A stretch of DNA of 42,679 bases, from assembly GCA_947177415.1 (NCBI GenBank), contig CAMWUK010000023.1, positions 1-42,679 of the forward strand, read 5' to 3'. The notes beneath the pieces were generated by a model that worked only from the letters and a program-made list of their open reading frames with translations, did not search any database and was not told where the DNA came from. This stretch comes from an uncultured Clostridiaceae bacterium. Lineage in GTDB: Bacteria > Bacillota > Clostridia > Lachnospirales > Lachnospiraceae. A program made the translations under genes and the position numbers. Shown one piece after another: positions 7,622 through 17,105 of the stretch (positions are counted from its first letter, which is position 1; each line of letters starts with the position of its first letter).

Positions 7622-8128
7622 CTATTCCTCGCTATATTGTGAATAATCTATTGTCTGTTTCAACTTACCTGTTTTTCTATCCCTATTTTTATAATCATCT
7701 ATATTATCTTCAACAGATTTTGTAAGATCAGCAATAAAATTACGATAACTTGTTCTTTCATTTGCTGGAGAAAATACAGTTAAGTCAGAAGGTGTAAAAT
7801 TGATTTCCATAGCATGTAAAAGAGCCTCATCACGCTTCATATATATAAGAAACATCATCTCAGATATAAGTTTTATCTCTTTTGGATATAATTTGAAATT
7901 TACAACTTCACCAATATCATCATCGTAATCAGAAAAATCCACTTCCAAATCACCAATACTTGAAAGCTCATCAAGAGATTCAACAAGATAATTTTTCGCA
8001 CGTTGTTCTGCAATAGATACTGCTTCAGATACACTTACATTATAATAATTAAAGAAATTTTCATCTTTTTCAATACGGTCATAAAACCGCTTACAGATTT
8101 TTTCAAAAGAAGTAGTGCCACTATTCAT
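7622..8128 (-). CDS. Head completion/connector-like protein
   Basis: The 168-residue protein is mostly helical and acidic (EVDFSDYDDDIGEVV, YPKEIKLISEMMFLIYMKRD). It lies between the two connector-region genes and follows AAAGGAGGCGG. Its size, helical content and position after the capsid gene fit a head-tail connector adaptor. No specific family is recognised. Confidence 0.6.
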   Translation of the reverse strand: MNSGTTSFEKICKRFYDRIEKDENFFNYYNVSVSEAVSIAEQRAKNYLVESLDELSSIGDLEVDFSDYDDDIGEVVNFKLYPKEIKLISEMMFLIYMKRDEALLHAMEINFTPSDLTVFSPANERTSYRNFIADLTKSVEDNIDDYKNRDRKTGKLKQTIDYSQYSEE

Positions 8129-8146
8129 CAGACACCGCCTCCTTTC

Positions 8147-8842
8147 TTATTCTGTATTTTTCTTTGGTCTGCCTGGTGATTTTTTAGATGTTGTGGAATT
8201 TTTCTTAGCATCAGATGTATTAGTGGTTGATGTAGATGCTTGCTGTGCCAGAAGTTTTTCCATCATTGCCTGCATATTTGCAAGTTGCTCCTGCATTGCC
8301 TTATTTTCAGCTTTTAATGATTCTACTTCTTGATTAGGGACAGACTGGGCAAGATCTTTTTTCTCAATTACAATAGAAGTAGTTACTTTTTTATTCTGCA
8401 ATTCCTTGTATCTTGTGCTGATAATCTGCTGCACACGAACAGAAATATCATTTGTACCTTCAGCCTTCAACTTATGAAAAGCAGCTCTAACCCTTTCAAA
8501 TACAGCACTGTCTTTAATGTCAACAATTTTCTTCAATCCTTCATATGTAGGATTAAGTAAAATATCTTGAATTTCTTTATTGTTTAATATATTTCCCCAA
8601 TTACTGATACCAAGTTCTTCATAAATTTCTTTTGCTCTGGAGTTTTCAAAAAACAGGAAACCACCACGAAATGTATTATAATTATTCGCATAGCGAATCT
8701 GTTCAAATGTCATCGGTATTACAGATGGGATTTCACCATCTACTGATGGTTCAAATGTAAAAGAATCTGTCGGAGAAACCATGACAGAAACCTTGTTTTC
8801 GTTATAATTTAATACGTTAATTTTTTCTGCTTGCGTAATCAA
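8147..8842 (-). CDS. Virion-associated protein with coiled coil and basic tail
   Basis: A 231-residue protein started by TTG behind GGAGGTAATATT. Residues 1-150 are globular (PMTFEQIRYANNYNTFRGGFLFF). Residues 165-205 form a coiled coil (VESLKAENKAMQEQLANMQAMM), and the tail is Ser/Thr/Lys-rich, ending with an AT-hook-like SPGRPKKN. The domain FRGGFLFFENSRAKEIYEELG is reminiscent of phage capsid-adjacent proteins, but I cannot name it. It is the first gene after the major capsid protein. Confidence 0.6.
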   Translation of the reverse strand: MITQAEKINVLNYNENKVSVMVSPTDSFTFEPSVDGEIPSVIPMTFEQIRYANNYNTFRGGFLFFENSRAKEIYEELGISNWGNILNNKEIQDILLNPTYEGLKKIVDIKDSAVFERVRAAFHKLKAEGTNDISVRVQQIISTRYKELQNKKVTTSIVIEKKDLAQSVPNQEVESLKAENKAMQEQLANMQAMMEKLLAQQASTSTTNTSDAKKNSTTSKKSPGRPKKNTE

Positions 8843-8874
8843 AATATTACCTCCAATTGGGGCAGTGGGATTTC

Positions 8875-8890
8875 TCCCACCACCAATATT
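8875..8890 (-). other. Hairpin between capsid gene and next gene
   Basis: GTGGGA/TCCCAC around a 4-nt loop, without a T run. It may protect the highly expressed capsid transcript or be a processing site. Confidence 0.4.
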
Positions 8891-8905
8891 TAAAAATCAT
8901 AAAGA

Positions 8906-9904
8906 TTAAGCAGACAATACAATCTTTGCACAGTTTTCAATCTTTGTGATTGCAAAACCATATGTAAAGTCTTTAAGCATTAAGTGTACCTGCTCGCTCT
9001 GGTTATTCATATCCTGGAACACATGAATATCACCCTTCATATCAAGATTACCTACTTTACCTGCGATACCAAAGATTCTCTTGTCAGGAATCAAAAGATT
9101 ACCATTACCCTGACGCTTTGCACCAGAAATAGCTGCAATTCCAATAGAATCATAAGTCTTTGCAAGACCATATCTATTGAAATCATTCTTCATATCATTA
9201 CTCATATACTGTGCAAAACCATTCATACGTCTGATAGCCTGTGCATACTTAGTAAGAGCAACGATAACAGAATCATCGCTTCTATCGTTAAGATATAGAG
9301 CAAGTGCATCCATAGCATCAAGTGTAGAAGTAGAACCAGTAACATCAATCTTTGCATCACCACCAACAATGGCATTATCTACCTGAGAGAGTACATCATA
9401 AAATAATACATTCTGACATGCTTCTTTCATGAATACGGTGAGATTTGCAATAGACTTAAAACCATTCTTACGAAGGTCTGAATAGGACAGATCTGTTTCT
9501 ACTTGACGATTTTTCCATGTAGGATAAACGGCAGACATATCAATCCAACTTCTGTCAACTACGCCACCTTTAGCAGCCTCATGAGCAACCAAAGTATTCT
9601 TTGCTTCCTTGTTGTATTCAACATCATCAAACTCACCAACACTGCCTCTTTCAAACATCTGGTCAAGTAACTCATCAGGAGCATCATAAACTTCTTCCTG
9701 TACATTTCTTTTAATATAAGCCGCAATCTGACAATCAGGGTCTTTGCCTGTTTCACCAATTTCTCTCGCCCATGCATCGGCAATTTCGGCTACTTCCTTC
9801 TCCTCAGTGGTTAAATCTCTTTTATATTCTACCTTTTCTGCAACATCAAAAAGGACGTGTTTCTTACTCATCACGTCCTGCATTTCACTTGTTAAAATAC
9901 TCAT
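8906..9904 (-). CDS. Major capsid protein, HK97-fold type
   Basis: A 332-residue protein. It follows the protease/scaffold and small decoration genes and has strong ribosome-site spacing (GGAGGAATACATTA-ATG). Features include DLTTEEKEVAEIADAWAREIG near the N-terminus, the central KSIANLTVFMKEACQN and FYDVLSQVDNAIVGG segments, and the C-terminal FGIAGKVGNLDMKGDIHVFQ. The last two are typical of the A- and P-domains of HK97-like capsid proteins in large Firmicutes phages. Assignment rests on position, length and this pattern. Confidence 0.8.
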   Translation of the reverse strand: MSILTSEMQDVMSKKHVLFDVAEKVEYKRDLTTEEKEVAEIADAWAREIGETGKDPDCQIAAYIKRNVQEEVYDAPDELLDQMFERGSVGEFDDVEYNKEAKNTLVAHEAAKGGVVDRSWIDMSAVYPTWKNRQVETDLSYSDLRKNGFKSIANLTVFMKEACQNVLFYDVLSQVDNAIVGGDAKIDVTGSTSTLDAMDALALYLNDRSDDSVIVALTKYAQAIRRMNGFAQYMSNDMKNDFNRYGLAKTYDSIGIAAISGAKRQGNGNLLIPDKRIFGIAGKVGNLDMKGDIHVFQDMNNQSEQVHLMLKDFTYGFAITKIENCAKIVLSA

Positions 9905-9931
9905 TAATGTATTCCTCCTGTATTCTATTTA

Positions 9932-10423
9932 TTAGGCAGTAGCATTTTTAGCTGCTGTATCAGATACTTCAATCTGGATTAATGTGTGACCATTATCGTT
10001 GTATAATCCTTTAAAAACATAAGGAGAAGCAACAGTAGCACTTGCTTTCATAGCCTTACCATCTTTAAAAGATACTCTTGTGCCAATGGCAGTTTCAGTT
10101 GTGAAATCAGCCGCAACAAACTGGTCAGTACCAAATTTTTCATCCACTGTATACTTATCAATAGTTACCATTTCATTTGCTTTGATATTTATAAAGTCCG
10201 GATCATAATCAGACATGTCGCCTCTTGCTGCATTCACACCAGTAGGTACACGTTCTTTATCAACAAACAAAATATCAGCCACAGTTTCAGCTTCAGTAAC
10301 TTTAACAAACTTATCTGTCGTAGTATCTTCTCTTACGACAGCCATACCAGTTACCATTTCAGCTTTTGCCTTATGCATTGCATCAGGTGCTTTTGCACTA
10401 TTAATTCTAAAATCTCTTAACAT
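9932..10423 (-). CDS. Capsid decoration or head-stabilising protein
   Basis: The 163-residue, beta-rich, Ala/Thr/Val-rich protein (MLRDFRINSAKAPDAMHKA, KGLYNDNGHTLIQIEVSD) lies between the protease/scaffold and the major capsid gene, the usual position of decoration proteins. The ATG follows GGGAGGAATTAATCA. No catalytic motif is seen. Confidence 0.65.
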   Translation of the reverse strand: MLRDFRINSAKAPDAMHKAKAEMVTGMAVVREDTTTDKFVKVTEAETVADILFVDKERVPTGVNAARGDMSDYDPDFINIKANEMVTIDKYTVDEKFGTDQFVAADFTTETAIGTRVSFKDGKAMKASATVASPYVFKGLYNDNGHTLIQIEVSDTAAKNATA

Positions 10424-10439
10424 TGATTAATTCCTCCCA

Positions 10440-11981
10440 TTAGTTAAATAAAATTTTTCCCATAAAACTTCTTACATCAGTATCAGTATCTTCGGATTCA
10501 AGATTGGCAGTAGCAGTAGTAACTGTTTCCGCTGTTGTTACAGTCTCAGGAGTACTACCTTTTTTTGTGGCATCAAAAGAAGCAACGAACTTATCTGCAA
10601 TCAAACTGTTGATAGCAGATACATCCCTTGCTTCAATTAAGTCTTGAATTTTCTTTTCTGCAATATCTTCTTTAGAGAATAAATTACCTTTTAGTAGCTT
10701 ATTTTTCAAAGCTTCTTTTTCTGCTGTAATCTGTTCCTCAATTTTCTTTCTTTCAGCAACTTCTGCCTGTTCTTTATAAGGTGTAAGTTCTGAAATCTGC
10801 GTATTTAGGTTTTGAATGGTTTCACTTGCTTTAGTAATAGCGTCATTTTTAATATCTAATTCTGCTTTTACAGTCTGAATCTCTTTTTCTAATTCTGAAA
10901 TCTTTGTATTTACTTCTGCAATAGAAACTGTTAATTTTACATATTCTGGTTCACTAACAGCAACCGTATCATCCTCCGCAACTTCATATGTAAATTTTAC
11001 ATAATCCAATTCGGACTCGGCACCATCATATTCACACCAAACTTCTTTTTCATTAGGGAACATAAAAGAAGCCCAACACCATTTACCTAATTTCTTTCTA
11101 CATGCTTCACCAACTTTTGTTTTTAAATCCCAAACTGTAAGCTGTGCAGAATCAGTTGTATGTGTTTCTTTGTTATTATCTTCAGCAGTAGAAGTAGTAT
11201 TAGTTGTATCTTCACTCTGTACATCAGGAGATGCACTGGCAATAATATTTTCAACTACTGGAGAAGTATCACTTTTCTTAGCCAATAAATTTTCCTCCTC
11301 GTCATTGTTATTTATATTATTTTCATCAAGTAAATCCTGCGAAAGTGCTTCCGCAATCATTAACTGATTATCATTTAACTGTGCCATGCTAATAGCATTT
11401 GCACTTGTTCCGTAAGATGGATAAGCATATTCATAACCTAATAATGTATCCGCAAGGAACTCATAATTAGTTAATTTTCTTATACCAGTATCATACAGAT
11501 ATTGATATGTTGTAATTTCCCATGAATTATATAATTTTCCCTCATCATATAATCGTTTTGCAGCGGCTATCATATTTGGATATCTTTTCCAAAGTCTATA
11601 TGTAGCAAATAAACATGGTAATTCCTTTATTGTTCCATCATTAACAGTCACATTATCGTTTTCTATCCATGTTTTAATGTGTGTACCAATTGAAACCGTA
11701 TCAAAAGTGATACTACCATCTTTTTTCTTATGCATTTCATGTGAACCAAATGTAGGTTCTCCTGTTGGACTTATGCGATATTTTGCTTGTACTGGCATAT
11801 TGATTAAAGAAGCAGCAATCGTTTCAGCATTTTCATCAAATGGTAACATGTCGCCATTTAGATTTGGTTCATCATAATAACATACTCTTGAAGTTAATTC
11901 GAGATATGTTGTGTGTTCTGCAATATCAATAACCTGTCCAGTTATTGTAATTGGTGTATTTATATTATCCAGTATTTTCAC
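10440..11981 (-). CDS. Prohead maturation protease fused to scaffold
   Basis: A protein of about 510 residues. The N-terminal 200 residues resemble capsid maturation proteases, with a likely catalytic histidine in TFGSHEMHK and serine in YNSWEIT. A long linker follows with acidic and Ser/Thr-rich stretches (DNNKETHTTDSAQ). The C-terminal third is a coiled coil (EKEIQTVKAELDIKNDAITK) typical of scaffolds cut away during head assembly. The start is uncertain: GTG at 11981 lies too close to AAGGTGG, while CTG at 11972 is better spaced. The upstream small gene overlaps the 5' end. Confidence 0.7.
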   Translation of the reverse strand: MKILDNINTPITITGQVIDIAEHTTYLELTSRVCYYDEPNLNGDMLPFDENAETIAASLINMPVQAKYRISPTGEPTFGSHEMHKKKDGSITFDTVSIGTHIKTWIENDNVTVNDGTIKELPCLFATYRLWKRYPNMIAAAKRLYDEGKLYNSWEITTYQYLYDTGIRKLTNYEFLADTLLGYEYAYPSYGTSANAISMAQLNDNQLMIAEALSQDLLDENNINNNDEEENLLAKKSDTSPVVENIIASASPDVQSEDTTNTTSTAEDNNKETHTTDSAQLTVWDLKTKVGEACRKKLGKWCWASFMFPNEKEVWCEYDGAESELDYVKFTYEVAEDDTVAVSEPEYVKLTVSIAEVNTKISELEKEIQTVKAELDIKNDAITKASETIQNLNTQISELTPYKEQAEVAERKKIEEQITAEKEALKNKLLKGNLFSKEDIAEKKIQDLIEARDVSAINSLIADKFVASFDATKKGSTPETVTTAETVTTATANLESEDTDTDVRSFMGKILFN

Positions 11982-12159
11982 CACCTTCCAATTCACCTAC
12001 TAAAATTCCAGTATTTTCAAATAATTCTTTTGCCAAATTTTCTTGATTTTCTGCATTAAAAAAGACCTCTGACTTTTCGCAGAGAGCATCATCAAATATT
12101 TCACACTCATCATATTGAAATATTTCACCAGTCGGTGTTCTTATATATTTCATTTTCAT
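11965..12159 (-). CDS. Small acidic protein between portal and protease genes
   Basis: A 64-residue acidic protein (MKMKYIRTPTGEIFQYDECE). Its start overlaps the portal stop region and its end overlaps the protease start, so it is translationally coupled on both sides. Similar small acidic proteins occur in head operons, but no function is known to me. Confidence 0.55.
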   Translation of the reverse strand: MKMKYIRTPTGEIFQYDECEIFDDALCEKSEVFFNAENQENLAKELFENTGILVGELEGGENTG

Positions 12160-13805
12160 ACCCTCGTTTGATTATAATCAGAGTCATATTCTTGTTTATT
12201 TTCATCATCTGATCCGCTTGGTCTACCGCCTTTATTATCAGAATCAGTAGAATTACCTGAACTGTTATACGATGTCTGATGAACAGATAAAACATCTTCA
12301 TAACCAAGTTCTTTTTCTTGTTTGCGTTTTTCGATTTCATCTCGTACATCCATACCCACAAGCTCATATGCAGTAGTATAGGAACAATTGTATTTAGAGA
12401 ATAATAATTCAGATAAATCTTTACGCATTTCAAATTCTAATAATTCCGCATCTAAAATATGTGGGGTAGGGCAATATTCCAAAGGTATGTCATTCTCTTG
12501 TAAAATCAAACAATACCATTGTTCCAGTATCTTTTCTTCCTGTTCTGCAACCTTATTGATTGTTTTCATAAGTTGCTTGATAGATATGTTTGCTGTGCTG
12601 ACAGTCTGTTTACCATCAGTATTAAGAAATGAGATCCCTAATGCAGAAGTGACTCGTGAGCGATATTGATTTATACTATCAACATTTGACATTTCCACTT
12701 TTGGTTCTACATATTCAATCTTTTCTACAAAAGCTGGTGATGTATATAATACAGTCGGATTCCGAAATGCTTTTACAAGATTTTCGTGGGCATAAGCCAT
12801 TTCTTCTAATGCCTTACGACTCCCTTCTGCACCTAACAGTTCACTTCTGAGAACTTGGTGAATAATCTTTTTGGCTTTTGCTTTTGCATTAATCTTATCT
12901 GCTTCATCAAAAGTATCTAACATCAAATTTGGTTTTAAAGCCTTAAATACAGGAGTTAAGCCGTATTTACGATTCATATTACAAATTCTATTTATACCAC
13001 AGTGTTGTATATCCAATTTTGCATAATGCTCTTTGTCTATATATGCTTGATATACTTCAGGTGGATAGTTATTCTTGATTTCTTCTGTAATACTACTGAA
13101 AAACAGAGGTTTATTTTTTCTACCTTTGATAGTAGTTTTCTGTAACCGACTTGTTAATTCTCTTATATCAATTAAAATATAAGGATTTCCATTTATATTG
13201 TAGTCACTGACTATAGCAACTCCTAAAGGATATGTATCAATTACATAATGCCCATTTTTCTCACGCATATACTTAATGCAGTTTCCCTCAATATATACAG
13301 TAGGAATAGAAGCGGAGAGAATTTGATTGATATTTGTTTCCTTATGAAAACGCTTAATTAACTTCTCAGCTTCATTCTTTAATTTTTTAGTATATTTTTG
13401 TGGGAGATTATCAAAAGAAATTCGCACATCTGCATTCAGATTAGCAATAACAGCTTCATAGACTTTTCCAATAATATCATCTTCGTTTATTTCCTGACGC
13501 ACAAGAGAATTAATTTTGAGAATCTTATTTAAATCGCTTTGTGCATTCTTTGCAAGCCGTTTAATATCTTCAATAGTAAGTTTTGTATCTTCACCAGATT
13601 GCTCATTTAGATAAACAGAATATTGTCTATTGGTAGGATCATAACTTTTAAGAGCTTCTTCCATCCAATGTTTTGCTATTTCCTCAGAAGTAAGAATGGC
13701 AACTTCTTCACCATCTGAATTTACATTTGATGCAAATGTTACACTGAAATCTTCACTGTTTTCAGAAGAAACAGCAGAAGAGTTGTCTGTTTTATTTTCT
13801 GGCAA
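12156..13805 (-). CDS. Portal protein
   Basis: The 549-residue protein follows the large terminase gene directly and would form the dodecameric ring through which DNA enters the head. Recognisable are the N-terminal SEEIAKHWMEEALKSYDP, the central KLDIQHCGINRICNMN with KYGLTPVFKALKPNLM, and the stem/clip-like ISFLNTDGKQTVSTANISIK. A Ser/Asn/Asp-rich tail (SSGNSTDSDNKGGRPSGSDD) ends it. The start codon is TTG (AAAGGATGGTGATAAT then TTG CCA), a context shared with two other genes here. Confidence 0.8.
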   Translation of the reverse strand: MPENKTDNSSAVSSENSEDFSVTFASNVNSDGEEVAILTSEEIAKHWMEEALKSYDPTNRQYSVYLNEQSGEDTKLTIEDIKRLAKNAQSDLNKILKINSLVRQEINEDDIIGKVYEAVIANLNADVRISFDNLPQKYTKKLKNEAEKLIKRFHKETNINQILSASIPTVYIEGNCIKYMREKNGHYVIDTYPLGVAIVSDYNINGNPYILIDIRELTSRLQKTTIKGRKNKPLFFSSITEEIKNNYPPEVYQAYIDKEHYAKLDIQHCGINRICNMNRKYGLTPVFKALKPNLMLDTFDEADKINAKAKAKKIIHQVLRSELLGAEGSRKALEEMAYAHENLVKAFRNPTVLYTSPAFVEKIEYVEPKVEMSNVDSINQYRSRVTSALGISFLNTDGKQTVSTANISIKQLMKTINKVAEQEEKILEQWYCLILQENDIPLEYCPTPHILDAELLEFEMRKDLSELLFSKYNCSYTTAYELVGMDVRDEIEKRKQEKELGYEDVLSVHQTSYNSSGNSTDSDNKGGRPSGSDDENKQEYDSDYNQTRV

Positions 13806-13822
13806 ATTATCACCATCCTTTC

Positions 13823-15676
13823 TTAGAAATCAATATCGGAAACACAAGATGGAGCAGAATAATAATCAAACTTTTCCTGTGGTGTAGACTGTACGGTTTG
13901 TCCTCTTCGTAACCAGTACAAATAATGTGCAAGCATTATGATTGTATAGAACCTATCATCATGAAAATTAGGGTCATTTTCTTTTTCCTTTGATAGAGCA
14001 TATGTACGAGTTGTTTTTTCTGCATTTTCATATTTGTATATGGCCGTGATTTCATTTTTCATAATATCAATACTTTGTAAAGCAATAATTTCTTCTGTGG
14101 ACAATTGATAAGATTCCATTTGCTGATTATCCTCGTCAATTTGTTTTGCCATAGATATAAATTCCTGCTTATATTCATATGGAAACTTTATCACACCTAA
14201 ATCAATCAATTCTATAAATTCTTCTACCATTTGAGTCCTATATTTTTTGGGACTCAGCAATCTTAGTTTATTAACAGCATTGGGATATATTTCATCATAT
14301 CCTTTATATATATCATGCTCTTTATCAATTAACCCTCTATGCTTACGTCCGTCTTTATCAGTCCAATCATTGAGAAGATTATCAGCATAGGTAGAGGTGC
14401 CACCACCACCAGCTCCTTGATCGACTAACAGAACATCAATATTATCATAATCGTTTGCCTGCCCATTGTATAAAATTAAATTTTCTCGAATCTTGTTTAA
14501 TTGCCGGTTAGAATCAAGTTTATATCCCTTTTTACTGGCAGCATCTACGAAATTTATACAGTTTATAATGTCTCCCATATAACCCCAATTAGGGTCGTTT
14601 GTTATTCGCATAGCACTTAGGATAGAATTATCTGTTGTTCTTGCAGGGTCAAATGCTAATGCAATTCTTGTATTAGGTTCAAAATGTAACTGTGGCAAAT
14701 AAAAAGATTCATTTCTGCGGATTGTTCCCCATTTTACAATTTGATTTACACCGCCATCACGAGTAGGTTGATTATAATATTCCCGTCTTGCTTTATCTGG
14801 ATTAGCCTTCATAGCAGCATCTACTTTATCTCTTGTCAAAAGAGGAGTATATAACTTACCATTCATATAAGTTGTAATTGCACAATCACAAATCATATCA
14901 GCTACAAAGTAATCTCTATCACCAGCTAACATGTGTTTTGCAAAATTCTTATAATGTTTATAGAACATTTTGCTCATATCATCTTGGGATGACGCATAAA
15001 CCAACTGAGTAGGACATTTCCTTTTTTCTGTTTCAGGATTAAACATATCATCCGTAGAAGTTTTAAACTCTGTATTTTGTGTAGCAAAAGCTTCACAAAC
15101 AGCAATTAATTCGTCAGAAGAAAATGCTGCTTCATCAAAAAATACCAATGTACTTCTGCGAGATCTGTTATTGTCCGGCTTTCCATTAAGTGTAAATATT
15201 TCACTACCATTATAAAAGCTGACATGGAAACTTTCTGGATTATGTTGAAATCCTGTTTTATTATTAGTAGATTTAACTGTTTCTTTTTCAACAATATCTT
15301 GAAGAGAGTCAATAGAAGCGGCAGTTTTACCAATTCGTAATACAATTTCTTCAATTTTAGAAAATGTTTCTTTAGACTGATTACCAACAGAAGATACAAT
15401 ATAGATAGCCTGGTTCTCATATAAGATGGCTTTCAATATCATAAATACAGCACCGAGAAAAGATTTACCAAAGTTTCGGCTACAACACCATAGAACATGA
15501 GGTTTATTCCAGCTCTCTTGTAATATATATTTTTGGCTGTCAATTAATCGGATGCCGAGCAGGTCTTCACAGGCAATACAAGGATTACGCCTGTAGTATG
15601 CAATAGATTCAGCATCTAATTCACATATTTTACGTTTTCTATCAGACAACAGGCGTTTAACTTTTCTATAAGCCAC
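13823..15676 (-). CDS. terL: Terminase large subunit
   Basis: The 617-residue packaging motor pumps DNA into the prohead by ATP hydrolysis and cuts concatemers. Visible motifs are a Walker-A-like CSRNFGKS near residue 65-72, a Walker B STLVFFDEAAF near 170-180, a coupling region (QLVYASSQDDMSK) and the C-terminal nuclease acidic residues in LAFDPARTTD and LLVDQGAGGGG. Length is normal. The start is GTG, right after the TAG of the zinc-finger gene. This and the portal are intact, so the packaging module is not obviously degraded. Confidence 0.92.
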   Translation of the reverse strand: MAYRKVKRLLSDRKRKICELDAESIAYYRRNPCIACEDLLGIRLIDSQKYILQESWNKPHVLWCCSRNFGKSFLGAVFMILKAILYENQAIYIVSSVGNQSKETFSKIEEIVLRIGKTAASIDSLQDIVEKETVKSTNNKTGFQHNPESFHVSFYNGSEIFTLNGKPDNNRSRRSTLVFFDEAAFSSDELIAVCEAFATQNTEFKTSTDDMFNPETEKRKCPTQLVYASSQDDMSKMFYKHYKNFAKHMLAGDRDYFVADMICDCAITTYMNGKLYTPLLTRDKVDAAMKANPDKARREYYNQPTRDGGVNQIVKWGTIRRNESFYLPQLHFEPNTRIALAFDPARTTDNSILSAMRITNDPNWGYMGDIINCINFVDAASKKGYKLDSNRQLNKIRENLILYNGQANDYDNIDVLLVDQGAGGGGTSTYADNLLNDWTDKDGRKHRGLIDKEHDIYKGYDEIYPNAVNKLRLLSPKKYRTQMVEEFIELIDLGVIKFPYEYKQEFISMAKQIDEDNQQMESYQLSTEEIIALQSIDIMKNEITAIYKYENAEKTTRTYALSKEKENDPNFHDDRFYTIIMLAHYLYWLRRGQTVQSTPQEKFDYYSAPSCVSDIDF

Positions 15677-16884
15677 TAACCAACACCTGCCTTCAATCTA
15701 TCATTTTCTAATGTTAGAACACGAATTTTTTCTTTTAGTTCATCTACTTCTTTATTAAGGGCAGCAATCATATCAAGTTGCATTTCATAAATTTCTTTTT
15801 TATCATTTTCATCAAAAATACCATTTTCTTTAATAGCTTTAATTGACATATTGGTAGCCCATTGACTGCCAACACCTCTTAACTGGTCATAATAATCAGC
15901 TTCAGCTTTATCAAAATCTTTTTCCCGTAAATCTCTCATAAGATAAGTGAGAGTAGATTTTCCAGCATCTTTATTGGAACGGTTCTTTACGGAAATTTCA
16001 TTTTCTTTTGCAATTTTGTCATTACTTTGAACTAACTTATTTTTGATATCGCTTAATGTTTTAATACTTTCAGCGTCTTTTAAAGGATCTAACTGTGACA
16101 TTTTCTTGTCGCATATATCAATCTGATAGTTATTTTTTATAATTTGTAATATCTGTGATAGTTTATATGCATCATCTGCATTAGAATCATCTTCAAGATA
16201 TGGAGATAACTGATTAAAAAGAAATTTACGCCCTTCCTCTGGATATTCCTCAAATGGGTCATATCCAACAACTTCAATTGCATATTGTTTGTTTTGTTTA
16301 TCCTGTTCTGACCAGATAATTTGTTTCTCAGTCTGTTGGATTACTGATTGAGCTTTATGAGAAGATACTTTATTTTGTGAGTACTGATTAATCAAATGAG
16401 AATATCTATTTAAAATTTTATCTTTTTCTTTTTTAGTACGGTTGCTATTTTGATGAATGAATCCTTCTTTCTCTGCATCAGAGTATGACTTTGATTTATC
16501 CTGCCTCATTGCAACAAGAGTGAAGTACTTCTGTAATATTTCCATGCCATGTAATGAAACTTCTTCATCACTTAAATAGCTATTTTCTTTTTTTACAGAT
16601 TCTTCAGAAGAGAAGAGTAAGTCAAAATATAATGGTTTATCTATGTTCCGAAGAAGATCTTTAAATTTATCAAAATCAATTCTTCCGTCCTCAGCTAGAA
16701 CAGAAGTCTTGCAACATTCTTTACACACAGGTATTCGTTCATCAAGTGAATACATAGGGGAGCTGCTGAAATAGAAATCCGTCATATTTTTTTCTTCATG
16801 ACAGCATGTACATACTTTTTTTCCTTTTTGTTGATTGGCTGGCAACGATTTATTGCCAGATGATTGAGATTTTGTTTTTGGCAA
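15676..16884 (-). CDS. Zinc-finger, coiled-coil protein; candidate small terminase
   Basis: A 402-residue protein. Residues 24-58 hold two pairs of cysteines (CTCCHEEK, then CKECC) forming a probable zinc ribbon. A region with KFKDLLRNIDKPLYFDLLFS follows and the C-terminus is a coiled coil (ELKEKIRVLTLENDRLKAG). Start is TTG in the context GGATGGTGGCAAC. It immediately precedes the large terminase, where a DNA-recognition subunit is expected, and zinc-finger proteins of this size occupy this place in some large Firmicutes phages. The role is inferred from position. Confidence 0.6.
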   Translation of the reverse strand: MPKTKSQSSGNKSLPANQQKGKKVCTCCHEEKNMTDFYFSSSPMYSLDERIPVCKECCKTSVLAEDGRIDFDKFKDLLRNIDKPLYFDLLFSSEESVKKENSYLSDEEVSLHGMEILQKYFTLVAMRQDKSKSYSDAEKEGFIHQNSNRTKKEKDKILNRYSHLINQYSQNKVSSHKAQSVIQQTEKQIIWSEQDKQNKQYAIEVVGYDPFEEYPEEGRKFLFNQLSPYLEDDSNADDAYKLSQILQIIKNNYQIDICDKKMSQLDPLKDAESIKTLSDIKNKLVQSNDKIAKENEISVKNRSNKDAGKSTLTYLMRDLREKDFDKAEADYYDQLRGVGSQWATNMSIKAIKENGIFDENDKKEIYEMQLDMIAALNKEVDELKEKIRVLTLENDRLKAGVG

Positions 16885-16923
16885 GTTGCCACCATCCTTT
16901 CAGTTTTCAAAATTATTTGTTAA

Positions 16924-16951
16924 ATAAAAAAACAGCCATGAAAATGACTGT
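16924..16951 (-). terminator. Terminator upstream of the head operon
   Basis: On the minus strand ACAGTCAT/ATGGCTGT is followed by seven T. It insulates the head operon from upstream minus-strand transcription. Confidence 0.7.
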
Positions 16952-17105
16952 AGGAAAGCATATAGAAAGGATTAAATCCTTAACGTATCATTGGTTTTAC
17001 ATAAAATGTAAAGCTGCTAATGTACTATATTCAATTTGATTCTTTTGTTTTTTGATGTAATATGATATTATTTATTTGTATAGTAATGTGGAAGGAGTAC
17101 GATGG

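Noticed and set aside
9559-9783. Minus-strand frame inside the capsid gene
   Set aside because: Shadow of the capsid gene in another frame, with no ribosome site.
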